From the NCBI GenBank assembly GCA_051294375.1, contig JBJCIZ010000028.1, forward strand, positions 1,425,576 through 1,489,575: 64,000 nt of DNA, written 5' to 3'. Under the pieces are notes generated by a model. The model was not told where the DNA came from, ran no database searches, and saw only the letters and a program-made list of their open reading frames with translations. The translations under genes and the position numbers were made by a program. This stretch comes from Paraspadella gotoi. Lineage: Eukaryota; Chaetognatha. Position 1 is the stretch's first letter; each line of letters opens with the position of its first letter. This document shows, piece after piece, positions 29,801-40,001 of the stretch.

Positions 29801-30984
29801 CGACCCGATCCTGGACAACCACAACAACAACAACAAGCTCTCTTCTTCTCCACCGACCTGGGATCCTGTTGGCGTTACGTGACCTTCACTAAGCGCCGCT
29901 TCACCGTCCGCGGCCTCAACACGGAGCCGGACGGACACTCCCTCCTCGTCGGAGTCTGGGGGATGGACGAGGAGACCAAGGAATGGGTCGTCGTTAATAT
30001 AGACTTTCAGAAGATCATCCCTAAAGAATGCGAGGAAAAGGATTATGAAGTCGTCTCGCCCGGGAAGTGCTATTTGGGAGAGAAGGTTCAGTACACGGTG
30101 AGTGAGAGTGTGAATGGAGTGGGAGGTAAGCAGAAGTCTCGCCAGGCCAAGTGCTTTTTGTAATTGTACAATGTACTTGTACATGTCCTTCGCCCATGCA
30201 TCAGATTTATTTGTACTTGTATAATGTACTTGTACATGTACTTCGCCCATGCATCAGATTTATTTGTACTTGTACAATGTACTTGTACATGTACTTTGCC
30301 CATGCATCAGATTTATTTGTACTTGTACATGTACTTCGCCCATGCATCACATTTATTTGAGGAGTGAGGGCGTCTTCCTTTTTTCTTTTCTATCTCTGTG
30401 AAAAACATTTATACTGAAGAGACAGTAATTATTGTAAAGCGTTAATGACAGAACCGTTCAATATAAGCAGTCCCTGTTACAGACGGGTTAAGCGCCCCGT
30501 CTCTCTTAACTGCTTGGCGACCACCGGGCTAGAACCCCGGACCTTTTGGGTTGGGAGGCGAATGACTTGCCACCCATTTAATTAGGATCATTTAGCATTA
30601 TCCCGTTGATAAATATTTCGCCTCTAAAAACCTCACTAGTATTCAATATGAAAAACCTAAAACATTGAAGAAGAAAGTCTTTGAATTAATCTTGCAGTAT
30701 GCAAATGAGATTTAAGATTTTCTTCTCTGTTCTTTCCCAGCGCCTTAGAAAAGACTCCTTCTGCCACAACGATCCCAAATTCCTGACGACGACTTCGACG
30801 ACTTGTCACTGCACTTATGAAGACGACTACGAGTGCGACTACGGGTACGAGCACGCCGACAACAACCCGCGCGTCTGCGTCCGAAGTCCGCATCTCGACA
30901 TCGCCGAAGACACGCCGCCCAAACTTTGTCTCGAGGGGAAAGTCTACGCAGTCAGGAAACAGAAATTCAGGAAGATTCCGGGTG

Positions 30985-31048
<64 letters not shown>

Positions 31049-32214
31049 AAAAAAAAAGAGAGAGAGAGCGCGATTAAGTCAGAGATAAAAAGAGAGAGAG
31101 CTCTTATATTAAGACAACATTGAAAACAAGTGTATCAACTTCTCTAACAATTTCTCTTTTTCCTTCCCCCCCCCCTCCCCGCCCCATTTGAAAAGGCGAC
31201 AAGTGCGACGAAACTGACCCGAACTCCGAGAACAGCCTCACCCACGACTTGGACCTGGTCAAACCCGTCCAGAGCTGCGAAGAGGGCGAGAAGGGTTTCC
31301 TTCTCCCGGCGCCGGAGCAGCCGCCGGAGCAGTCGCCGGCGCAGCGGATGGCGATCGCCGCCGTCGTCCTCGTCGTGCTGCTGCTCTTCGCCCTCATGTC
31401 CGCCTTCTTCGTCAGAAAGTTTTTGATTCTGGGTAAGAGAGAAAGTTTCTATTTGTTTAACGTTGATTTTGCGAAGGGAAAGATCAATTTCATATTGTTA
31501 CGAGTAGAGAGATCGACTTGAACTTCGTTTACTTTCAAATACAAAATCCGAGACGATGGCGATGACGCTTTGTTTCTCGCTTTGTTTTCATTGTTTCTCG
31601 CTTTGTTTTCCAGGTCGAGAAAATGGAAGATTTCGTTATTCTCGAGTCCCGCTTCACGAGCAAGAATGCGAATCTTTGTTGCCCGATGGAAACGACGCAA
31701 GAGGAGCGGGTAAAGTTTTCTTTGACTTTGTTTTTGTGTATTTTTGTTTAACGGCATTTACGGTAGCCAACATGATGTTAAATTTATTTTTACCACATTT
31801 GTCACTTTGTAAATTTAAAATAAGTAAGACTGTCTCGGTTTTTTAATGCACATCTTCTGATTTGGCAAAGTTTTCTTTCTAGTTTTTAATTCACGATAAT
31901 CATGTTTAACGATCGCTTATTATTATTTTACTTTTATATTATATTATTCTAATATTTATTATGACTCATCTTAAATCCCAGTCCTCTCTGAAGAGTCGGA
32001 CGCTGACTTCGATTTGGAGATGGAATTGGAGCGCGGGTTGGCCGACCTCGGCGCTCACCTCTCCACGACGCCCGCCGCCGCCGCCGCCACTTCTCCCGAC
32101 CTGCTTGTCGACGTGGGGCGCGACTCGGAACCGCCCGTCTCCACCGCCAGATCGGGCAGGGGCAGGAACGACCCTGGCGTCGGAGCGGATTCTGACGACG
32201 AGCTCATTGCCTGA
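17877..32214 (+). CDS. SORT1: Sortilin-like VPS10-domain sorting receptor
   Basis: Nine exons: 17877-17976, 19154-19545, 19854-20549, 29050-29301, 29693-30097, 30741-30981, 31196-31432, 31614-31709, 31982-32214, about 883 residues (human sortilin 831). It begins with a signal peptide (FVVVVVVVALIVSS). The ten-bladed VPS10 propeller shows Asp-box repeats (SDDFGKTF, STDNGATW, SSDGGRSW) and the phrase YSILDMDDGLIFIHV. The Cys-rich 10CC region follows (CHCTYEDDYECDYGY, then FRKIPGDKC), then a transmembrane helix (IAAVVLVVLLLFALMSAFF) and a cytoplasmic tail with YSRV, an ESLLPD di-leucine and a terminal acidic SDDELIA resembling a GGA/retromer sorting signal. Known role: Golgi-to-endosome and lysosome sorting. 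The exon 3 to exon 4 intron is swollen to 8.5 kb by an insertion, a gap and a duplicated exon. All phases agree. Confidence 0.92.
18280..19140 (+). repeat. ~36 bp minisatellite whose unit resembles a 3' splice site
   Basis: More than twenty imperfect copies of a unit built from CCCCTCCCCTTGCTTCCTCC plus CCAGATCTAAAGAAT fill the first sortilin intron. Each unit is a pyrimidine tract followed by CAG. The array ends at the true acceptor before 19154. Copies carry many small indels, which looks partly like uncorrected sequencing error. Confidence 0.9.
19820..19829. other. Assembly gap (10 N)
   Basis: Ten N lie inside a TTCTTCTC-type pyrimidine repeat 24 bp before the sortilin exon at 19854. Confidence 1.
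20568..20726 (+). repeat. 159-bp direct repeat, left copy
   Basis: It starts ATAGGACAGTGTTTTATCAG and ends CTTCGGAATAA, 18 bp after the sortilin exon. By eye it is identical to 27978-28136. Together the copies bracket the 7.25 kb insertion. Confidence 0.85.
20990..21075 (+). repeat. tRNA-like sequence with A-box and B-box (SINE head or tRNA pseudogene)
   Basis: GGCAGAGTGGTTAA (21001-21014) fits a tRNA A-box of Leu/Ser type, and GAGTTCGAGTTGC (about 21047-21059) resembles a B-box. The spacing of about 35 bp suits a tRNA-derived pol III promoter. No clean cloverleaf is visible. Confidence 0.4.
21860..24110 (+). pseudogene. Decayed Ty3/gypsy pol (RT, RNase H, integrase)
   Basis: Pieces in shifting frames resemble Ty3/gypsy pol: an RT segment around 21880-22160 with GQYMWTRSPG-like coding, the RT thumb at 22330-22490 (VAFCNFYRRFFPNFSG, then PLYELSKKDRKF), an RNase H piece near 22690-22760 (FTKSHNGYGI), and an integrase-like piece at 23730-23880 with an NGLVERN motif. 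Many stops and frame breaks interrupt it and the RT active-site motif is not readable, so it is not functional. Annotated only as a relic. Confidence 0.7.
27978..28136 (+). repeat. 159-bp direct repeat, right copy
   Basis: Same length and, by eye, same sequence as 20568-20726. After it the sequence continues as sortilin intron (ATTATCTAACAATATC), which is itself repeated on the far side of the N gap. Confidence 0.85.
28185..28209. other. Assembly gap (25 N) with duplicated edges
   Basis: The sequences on both sides share the same ~40 bp (ATTATCTAACAATATCTATT and following), so the two contig ends probably overlap rather than miss sequence. Confidence 0.95.
28279..29044 (+). pseudogene. Tandem partial duplicate of sortilin exons 4 and 5
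   Basis: The segment repeats 29050-29301 (exon 4), the following intron with its TGATTGATTGATT run, and the first ~110 bp of exon 5, offset 771 to 780 bp. The exon-4 copy has the same 252-bp length as the intact exon but carries a 1-base deletion and a compensating insertion, so its middle reads out of frame and its end (IPNAKRIIVAQGG) is back in frame. The exon-5 copy breaks off near 29040 and runs into exon 4 of the intact copy. It directly follows the N gap, so an assembly artefact is likely. Confidence 0.8.
30160..30356. repeat. ~40-55 bp minisatellite with TGTAC palindromes
   Basis: About four units contain TGTACTTGTACATGTACTT and CGCCCATGCATCAGATTTAT in sortilin intron 5. TGTACA and ATGCAT are self-complementary. 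Confidence 0.85.
30414..30571 (-). mobile_element. tRNA-derived SINE, copy 1
   Basis: On the minus strand the sequence reads ATTCGCCTCCCAACCC, then GGTCCGGGGTTCTAGCCCGG, matching the anticodon-arm and B-box part of a tRNA. A shared tail (ACTGCTTATATTGAACGG) follows. The A-box is mostly lost. It shares nearly its whole length with 50885-51069. Confidence 0.75.
30983..31043. repeat. (GA)n microsatellite
   Basis: A pure AG dinucleotide run lies directly after the donor of sortilin exon 30741-30981. Confidence 0.9.
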
Positions 32215-35200
32215 TCATCGAAACGGATTCCCCAGGACATTTTTACGATTCCCTGGACTGCTTGATCCCCTGAACAGTCGGACCACTTTATTTTCTTGAA
32301 AATTTGGGTCTGCTTCAACTTTATGATATCCTGATTCAACCTATAACCCTTTTTGATTTGATCCCCGGACGTTTTTGTCCCATATTGACTGACGTCGACT
32401 GACGACTTAATCCCTTCCCAATCGGCCAATCGCTCCCCAATTCCCCTCCCGATCGGCCGATAGCATATCCCGATCGGCTGAGAACTCTCCCCATTTCCCG
32501 ATCGGCTAATTCTTCCGTCGAGTCGCGACGTTGTGATGCAAATGATGCCTTTAACTAAGTCGGTCGTTGATATCGACCCAGGAACGCTCCTTTTACATTG
32601 TATTAAATCGTGATATATATATTCATTATGCAATCTACATTGGGTCCCAAACTTGTAAATAAACTTTAACATAAAGTGAAAAAAGAAATTAAAGAACGCT
32701 CGTCGGAATCTATTAGCTTTTTCAGCTTTCTTTAGTTTTGCTTGGTGATGGGAATGAAAATGTCTTATCTTTGAAAGGCTATCAATAAACAATCAATCAA
32801 CCAATCACTGATTGGCAATCCGTCATTTTTTCTACTTTATTTTTTTTTTTATGGTGCGCGGTTCTAAAGCGAAAAAAGACAAATAGAATCTGACTGCATA
32901 TTTAATAAGTATTATTTAATTGAGTTGTCATTTTTTCGTGGTTTGGACCCTGTCTTATAGTCACTATTTAATGGTATTGGATACCGAGGGATGACGGTGC
33001 ATTGTAGTAAAAGACTATGATCTCTTTTTTTTTTCTCTCTCTAACTTGACATTCCACAATGAATATTCATCAGTCATTTTGATCACAGTAGTTAAGTGGA
33101 TGATTTTTACCAGATAAAACTTCCAGATATTAATCAAAATTAGGATGTAGATGTATTTATTTATGCCACTCGGATTAAGATGTGTAATAGTTTTAGTATA
33201 CTACGAAAAAAACCCCAGATATATGCGATGGCACAAAATTTCGAAGACGAAACGAAGCAGTAAAATGTCATTTTTTAGATGATGACTTGTATTTCAATTG
33301 ATTCACATAATTTAAATGCGTATAAGTAAAATTAAGTTTTATCCTGGAAAATGTTTGGCGAATTTTTATCAGTATATTAGTTTTTTGGATGATTAGCTTA
33401 TGAATAATGAAGAGCTAGATGAAAACACGTAGCATTGTCATACGTATGACATAAAGAAAGAAATTTTACGACATTAAACAAAAAAGAAATATTTGGATGA
33501 AATTTTAGTCGAGGTAAATCATTTAATTTACCAATTTTAACGCGTTGTAAGTGTTAGGGGGCGAATGCACCTGTGTTAGGGGGCGAATCCTGCGTACCCC
33601 CTAACTGATGGGCGATGAGTGGCAGAATGTCTCGGAACAACCATAGGTTTGGATAGATCAAGGGCAGCCGTGCATTTACAGTCTGAGCACCCTGGAATCT
33701 GCACTGTATCGTAATCAGGAAGAAACACATTAAACAGAACCAAGTACCCAACACCTCTCCTATCATACTATAAATGATTCACGATAACTGTGGGAGGAAA
33801 TTGATAATAAACGATCAATAACCATCGATGAACAATCTATGAATAATCAATGAATGATTAATAAATGAATAAATGTCCGATCGTAAATGAATCCACTGAT
33901 GAATAAAAGCCGATGAACGAATCCACGAAAATTTCTTCCCGTCATAAGGCTCAAGAAATTACTTTAAAAATTCATGAAAAAAATGATAAGCAATAAAATG
34001 GTATGAAAATAAAAATACTAAAGTTATAGATATTGCTAATATTGATGTAATTTATGCAGCTAAGAATTTGTAGTATTAAATTAAAAATTATTCTGAAGTG
34101 ATGCTCTTCTGTTTCATCTTTTATGATCTCTTTCAAATCTTCCCGCCCACTCGTCCCCTCCTCCTCCCGCCCTCTCTCGCTTTCCTTAATACTCTCTCTC
34201 TTTTTGTTTTACTGTTTGCTTTATATTTTATTTTGATTTTTTTTTCTGCTTCTGGGGCTTCCATATGAGTACAGCCTCTTTTGTTTATTTTGGCCATTTA
34301 AACAAAACAATAAAATAAAAATTATCGTGCAGGGTTTTAGTAACAAACTGGTTTTTAATGATTTGTGAGAAGGTTTTTCTGAAAAATCTGAGGTAGATTT
34401 ATCAGTGAAACCCAAACAAATATTAAGTATTTTCTCGTTTTAAATTGTGACGTTCAACGTCTTAAAATCCATCAAACAACATCAAGAGCGTCTTTTCTTT
34501 TCCATCAAACAACATCAAGAGCGCCTCTTTTCTCCTCCATCAAACAACATCAAGAGCGCCTCTTTTCTCCAGCATCAGACGATAAAGAATCAAACTCTTC
34601 GCAAGAATTGGAAGGATTTTTCTTTTCTAAAAGAAAACGCAGTGGACAGACACACAGTGGAGGCAATGAGGGACTATGTGGCAATCTTAAGAATACTAAT
34701 CTTTGACTCATATCTACTACATATTGTTAGTTATCTATTTCCTGGTTTTGTTAATTTATTCTTTATAAAGTTTTAAATTCTAATACTTGACAATTTTTTT
34801 GTACCAACTGTTTGAACAATGTTAATAAAAATATTAAACAAACTCGCCCTTGTTGGATCGAAGGAGATCGCCATGACGCGTGGGAGAGATTCTCGAGAGA
34901 GAGCGAGTGACCAGGTTGTCAACCGTCTCCAAGGCAACGCCGGGTACAGGGTATTAATTATGCAATTACTGGAGGAAAACGAAATCCGGGGAAAAATAAA
35001 AGAACATTTTTGAAATTTGAAGAAAAAGAAAAAAAATACGAACGTCAAGAGGAAAAAAAACACAATTTTCTGCATCACAACCGCCCCCTTCGATCACCCC
35101 CCTTCCATCGCCCCCTTCCGCCATCACCCCCCTTCCATCCCCCCAAAACTAAAAAAAATGGTCTCCCCTGCTTCGTCCAACGAGCGACGACAAAGAAGAC

Positions 35201-35559
35201 CTGGGGCGAAATCGTCTTCGCCTGTCGTCGTCGTCGTCGTCGTCGGCGACCTCAGTCGGGCGACGACGAATTCGTCACTGAGGAGAAACTTCGTCGTTTA
35301 GAAGAGAAGGACAAAACGTGGGTCGAATCGGTCAACGAGAAAAATGTAAAAAAAACTATAAATAAATCTTTTTAATTATTATTATCTATAGGCCATATGA
35401 CATTCTTAGTATTCCGCTGTTAAACTTTACTGATAATGGCAATAAATATATAATACATATGAGTAAGTAAAATATAAAATATCACAAGTAATGTAAAAAC
35501 GATCTTAAAATAAAATTGTTCTCTCCTTTCCAGCTCAACCATCTCCCCTTCCCTTCCGA
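32215..35559. other. Intergenic between sortilin and ribokinase genes
   Basis: It holds the sortilin 3' UTR (AATAAA near 32658), CCCGATCGGC-type repeated words (32420-32510), a ~38-bp minisatellite (34469-34580, unit CATCAAACAACATCAAGAGC) and weak open frames. One frame starts at 34873 (MTRGRDSRERASDQVV...) and another, charged, covers about 35205-35346; I do not recognise either and cannot join them into a convincing gene. A small unannotated gene here cannot be excluded. Confidence 0.4.
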
Positions 35560-35712
35560 AAAGAAAACAAAAACAAAAAAAGAAAAGAAAAAAAACCAAA
35601 AACAAAACTACAAGAAAAAGGAAAAGAAAAAGAAAAAAGAAAAGAAAAAGAAAAAAAAAAACAAAACTAAAAGAAAAAAGAAAAAGAAAAAAGAAAAAGA
35701 AAAAAGAAAAGA
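35560..35712 (+). repeat. A/G-only purine tract before the ribokinase start
   Basis: About 150 bases of AAAAAGAAA-type sequence run directly into the ATG at 35713. It is probably 5' leader. Confidence 0.8.
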
Positions 35713-36997
35713 ATGAGCAGAAACGGAATCGGGTTCGACATCGTCGTCGTCGGCAGCTGCTGCTCCGTCCTGGAGACATTCGCCACTCACCTCCCGTCCA
35801 AAGGTCAGACCCTTCGAGGTCACGGTCATCGCTCCCACTGCGCCGGGCAAGGAGCCAATCAGGCCGTCTGCGCCGCCCGTCTCGGATGCCGCACCGCCAT
35901 CCTCTGCAAGCTCGGCGACGATTGCTACGGCCACGCCCACTTGGAGAACTTTCGGCGCGAGGGCGTCAACACGCGGTACTCGACGATGACGCGGGCGGCG
36001 CCCACCGGCGTCGCCAACGTCGTCGTCGACGACTCCGGAGGAAAGACGGTGCTGCACTCGCCCGGCGCCAACAAGCGCCTCGGAGTCAAGGACGTGTTCG
36101 GCGCGGCGCCGTCCCATTTCAGCGGGAGTCGGGTGCTGCTCGTGGGTTTGGAGATTCACCCGGAGGTTAGTGGTTGGGGGGGTGGGGGAGATTAGATGAC
36201 GACAGTTGCTGCTTCTAACCATCAATTAACTAATTTATAATTTCTTTATTTAGTTTTATTGTTATGATGACGGAATAATTTCAATTTAGAATTAAATTCA
36301 ATGAATAAGCGTCGAATGAATGAATGTATTGATGAATGAATGAATTGATGAATGATGAATGAATGAATTTGATGGGCATACGGAATTGGGTAAAAAAATA
36401 AATTTGAATTAATTTGAATTAATTTTTCGAGCGGGCAGTCGAAAAAACTTTCTCTCCTTTACCTTCCACCAGGTGGCCTTATACGCTCTGAAATTAGCCT
36501 CTGACCACGAGATGGTCACCATCTTCGCTCCCACGTCCGCCGTCCCTCGTTTGGACGAGGAACTCTTTCGAAACTGCGACTGGATCATCCCCAATCGCCG
36601 GGCGGTGGAGGCTCTCTTCGAGGTCCCCGTCCGCACGGTGGACGACGCCAAGGCCGCCACCAAGCGACTGCGGGAGAAACGATGCAAGAACGTCATCATC
36701 ACCGTCGGCGCCGAGGGCGTCGTCTTTCTCACGGAACACTCCAAGTCCCCGGTCCACATCCCCGCGCCCAGCATCGATCAAAAGTCGGTGGTGGACACGT
36801 CCGGAGCGGGAGACGCCTTCGCCGGCAGCTTCGCCTACTTCGTGGCCAAATCTGAGGCGAGGCAATCGAGAGACTTGGATCATCTCTACGCCATCATCTC
36901 CAAGTCTTGCGCCGTCGCCACCTTCAGCGTTCAGAGGGTCGGGACGATGTCCAGTTATCCGTCGAGAGCCGAGATCAAACTCGTAGATTTGGCTTGA
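35713..36997 (+). CDS. RBKS: Ribokinase-like PfkB sugar kinase, divergent active site
   Basis: Two exons, 35713-36165 and 36473-36997, encode about 325 residues, the usual ribokinase length. The fold is clear: N-terminal VVVGSCCSVLETFATHLP, GQGANQAVCAARLG, the lid region, VLLVGLEIHPE, VIITVGAEGV, the catalytic signature DTSGAGDAFAGSFAYF, and a C-terminal VQRVGTMSSYPSR that matches animal RBKS. Ribokinase phosphorylates D-ribose to ribose-5-phosphate in the cytosol. Three usual positions differ: the ribose-binding Asp after GS..x is Val, the Lys of GGKGAN is Gln, and the NxxE motif reads NRRA. The catalytic Asp and anion-hole Gly residues remain. It is therefore a ribokinase orthologue or paralogue whose substrate may have changed. 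Confidence 0.88.
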
Positions 36998-38340
36998 TTT
37001 CTGGGGAAAAGGGGGGGGGGAATTAATTGGTTGAAATTAAAAATGATGACTCGCTTTTTTTTATTGCCCCTCCGGAGGCTAAAGGATATTTCTTGCGCTT
37101 AGGTTTACGTATTTTACTAACTTAGATCAACTAACATTTATATATTAAACGTGCTTAATATTAGAATTTTTAAATTTTACTTTATATAAAATTCAATACG
37201 TAGATAGTGCCGTTTTGTTCGAAGGTTTGTCCTCAATGAAAAAGTTATTTAATATTTATGAGGAATTGTACGACTTACAATGTACGTAGGTTTTCAAAAC
37301 ATAAGCGAAGTTTGTCATGTTAAATCGGTACTGTCGCTGGTCCGTGATTCTTAAGACAATCATCAATTTATGGGTCCATCTTTTTTTAAAAATAAGGAAT
37401 ATTTAAATAGACTATATTTTATCAAAAAGAATATGAATTTCCCTCCCAAAAATGCTACACGATTTCATAACACTGAAATCCCCAACGCTTTTTTTTCATA
37501 ATGAAGCGTTGAATCCAATCCTCCGTCCCTTTTTCTCATCTCCGAGTGACACACCCCGTCTCCCTACCTCCCTCCCCTACCTCCCCGTCTCTCTACATCC
37601 CCTCCCCGTCTCCCTACTTCCCCTCCCCCTCTCCCATACCTCTCCTCCCCCTCTCCATACCTCCCCTCCCCGTCTCCATACCTCCCCTCCCCCTCTCCCT
37701 ACCTCCCCTCCCTGTCTCCCTACCTCCCCTCCCTGTCTCCCTACCTCTCCTCCCAGTCTCCCTTCCTCTCTTCTTCACCTCGCCTCGGTTTTTGCATTCG
37801 CGCGGCTCCGGCTAATTTTCGCCCGACTTCAGTTCCATTTCTTTGTGCGGACTTGGCATAACATGGCCTAACATGGCCGGACATAAATGATTTCGTTCCG
37901 ACCGTTCCACAGAGATCGTTGAGATTAGGTACCAAAAAAAACCCCACTAATTCCAAACCGTTCACCTTTTTAGTATTTAGTTTTAACCTCATGAGGTCCG
38001 TTTTATCTTAGTTTTTTGTTATAGTTTTTATTTTAAAATCAACTTAAAACGCAATGTGCAATTATTATTTATTTTTGATTGATTATTATCTATTTTGGCA
38101 AATGTGATTTGATTTGTTTAGGAGGTTTGGTTTTCTTTTTTTCCTTAACCTCTCTTCTCTTTTGTTTCACTTATTTCAGTGAATAATTTCATCGCTTTCT
38201 TAGTTTTAGTAAAAGAAGAAATGACAGTCATTCTTTCCGTTGAAAGCAGCTTTGTTCCATCTTCATTTCGGATCGCCCGAATTTTAAAGAACTGCTTTGT
38301 ATACATTGTATCATTTCTTTCTTTCGTTTTGTTTTTAAGA
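36998..38340. other. Intergenic after ribokinase, with a pyrimidine minisatellite
   Basis: No gene is visible. At about 37545-37765 there are tandem ~23-bp units such as CTACCTCCCCTCCCCGTCTC. A long open frame (37452-37871) is only the translation of this repeat. Confidence 0.7.
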
Positions 38341-38785
38341 TTTAGTGAGAAAAAGAATTTCTTTAACAACAACGATTTTTATTAATAGTTAAGCAGACAG
38401 GTTTCGACCTTGTATGAAATTGGTACAACCAATATAAAAATTATCCATTCATTTAATAAATAAGCTATCTTGCCCCCTGACTCCTGCCCTCCATCACTCT
38501 TACAAGATAATGACATAGCAGGTCCCTGCAAGCTTTCAATCAAGACTCTCTCACAGTCTCGTTTATTCACTCCCAGAGTACCTGGCTTCCCTATCAATGA
38601 AGTGGAAAATATTTAAAAGAATGTTTCAATTGTATGAAAAGACCACTCCCTTAAGTATGTAAGTCTTCATCAGTGCTCTCAAAAAAAATTAAGCACTGAT
38701 GAAGACTTGCATACAAAGTCGAAACATGTCTGCTTAACTATTAATAAAAATCGTTGTTGTTAAAGAAATTCTTTTTCTCACTAAA
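38341..38785. mobile_element. Foldback/MITE-like element with ~72 bp inverted ends
   Basis: The left end starts TTTAGTGAGAAAAAGAATTT and its reverse complement forms the right end, ending at 38785. About 70 bases pair, with the first ~60 almost perfect. The 445-bp element has no coding capacity. Interior pieces recur at 12914-13062, 13113-13377, 52788-52921 and 56338-56427. The target-site duplication is unclear. Confidence 0.82.
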
Positions 38786-39096
38786 GGAACTTCTTTAACT
38801 TTAATACAAATATATATATCGAATTTATATAGTACATATGCTATGTATCGAAAACAATGTATACACGCAAAAAAAACAGAACTGTGATTTGTGATTTAGT
38901 TACAACCTTATTAAATCTTTATCTTTAAAAAAAAATACTACTTGGCGCGATCCCCCCCCCTCTATTTATGATCTTCATTTCCGTAGTGACATTTTATTTT
39001 AGTTTTTAATCCTGCTCTCTTTCTCTCATTCCATTGTCCCTCTGTCTCTAGTCAGCGCAATACTTCAATGTCAAACCAGCTCATTAACATAAATAG

Positions 39097-39133
<37 letters not shown>

Positions 39134-39950
39134 GAATTTTTACATATTAACTGTTAAACTCTATACTGCGTTGGCGTGCCTCTCTCGTCCCCAATTCCTG
39201 CTCACATTTTTTGTTCTAATCTTTAGCCGACTTTTCCATTCAAACTCACTGTAGAAGTTTTTCTCCCTTTTCTCGTTTTTAGGTATAAAAATTACCTTCA
39301 GATTATCATTTAAATTAAACAATAAACATACGTTCGTGTATTCATGATAAAACTTATTCTTCGCTCTTAATTGATGACGTGGAATAATTAACGACCGGTA
39401 CTAATAAATTTAACTACCCGTGTCCTTTTTTAAAATTTTTTCTCTAACACAGAATATTAACAAACAAGTAGAGGGGGGAGAAGAAAAACTTACAAATACT
39501 ACTAGCCATCCTCTTTGTCCTTTTTTTGTTAAATTAATATTACTATAATTTATGGTCGGAAAAAAATTTTGCCAAAGAATCATGCATTTTATTATTATCA
39601 CTGTTACAACTTGTCTAATATATACACTTCGCCGAATCACACTGTTTTTTTTCTGTTTACTTTTACAAAGAAAAAAAAGTAAAGAAACTTAGACAAAAAT
39701 GTTTGCGAAAATGTAGGATGAAGTGAAACGGACGCTTCGCCGGCGGACGTCGTACATCGGGGAGAAAATTAATGTCTCATGTCGCCAACTTACTCTTTTT
39801 GGGTCTTTAACTTTTTAATTTCTTGTCTGGGACCCGACGCCTGTCGCCTGATCAAGGAAAATAATGAATAAAATCGAATTTCATCTCGAGACAAAATCTC
39901 ATCTTTTTCATTTGAGTCAATGAGGAACGTCATTTCTAAGAAATAGGTTT
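38786..39950. other. Intergenic before the CARD-NHL gene
   Basis: AT-rich; an (ATT)n microsatellite lies at about 39098-39133. No coding exon recognised. Confidence 0.6.
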
Positions 39951-39996
39951 CACTTTCTCTCTCTCTATCTCTCTCTCTGTCTCTCTCCCTCCCTCC
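39951..39996 (+). promoter_or_regulatory. CT-rich tract before the CARD-NHL start codon
   Basis: TCTCTCT-type pyrimidine sequence ends 5 bases before ATGG at 40002. It parallels the tract at 6465-6496. Confidence 0.45.
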
Positions 39997-40001
39997 AAAC
40001 C

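Noticed and set aside
30817-31077. Frames with long RERERER runs
   Set aside because: Translation of the (GA)n microsatellite after a sortilin donor.
34873-35346. Possible small two-exon gene (ENY2-like or other)
   Set aside because: The first frame ends at 35013 and its few ENY2-like residues do not align over a useful length; no convincing junction to the frame at 35205.
35608-36225. 205-codon minus-strand frame over the ribokinase start
   Set aside because: Half is translation of the purine tract and half is antisense of ribokinase.
37452-37871. 139-codon frame after ribokinase
   Set aside because: Translation of the CTCCCTACCTCCCC minisatellite.
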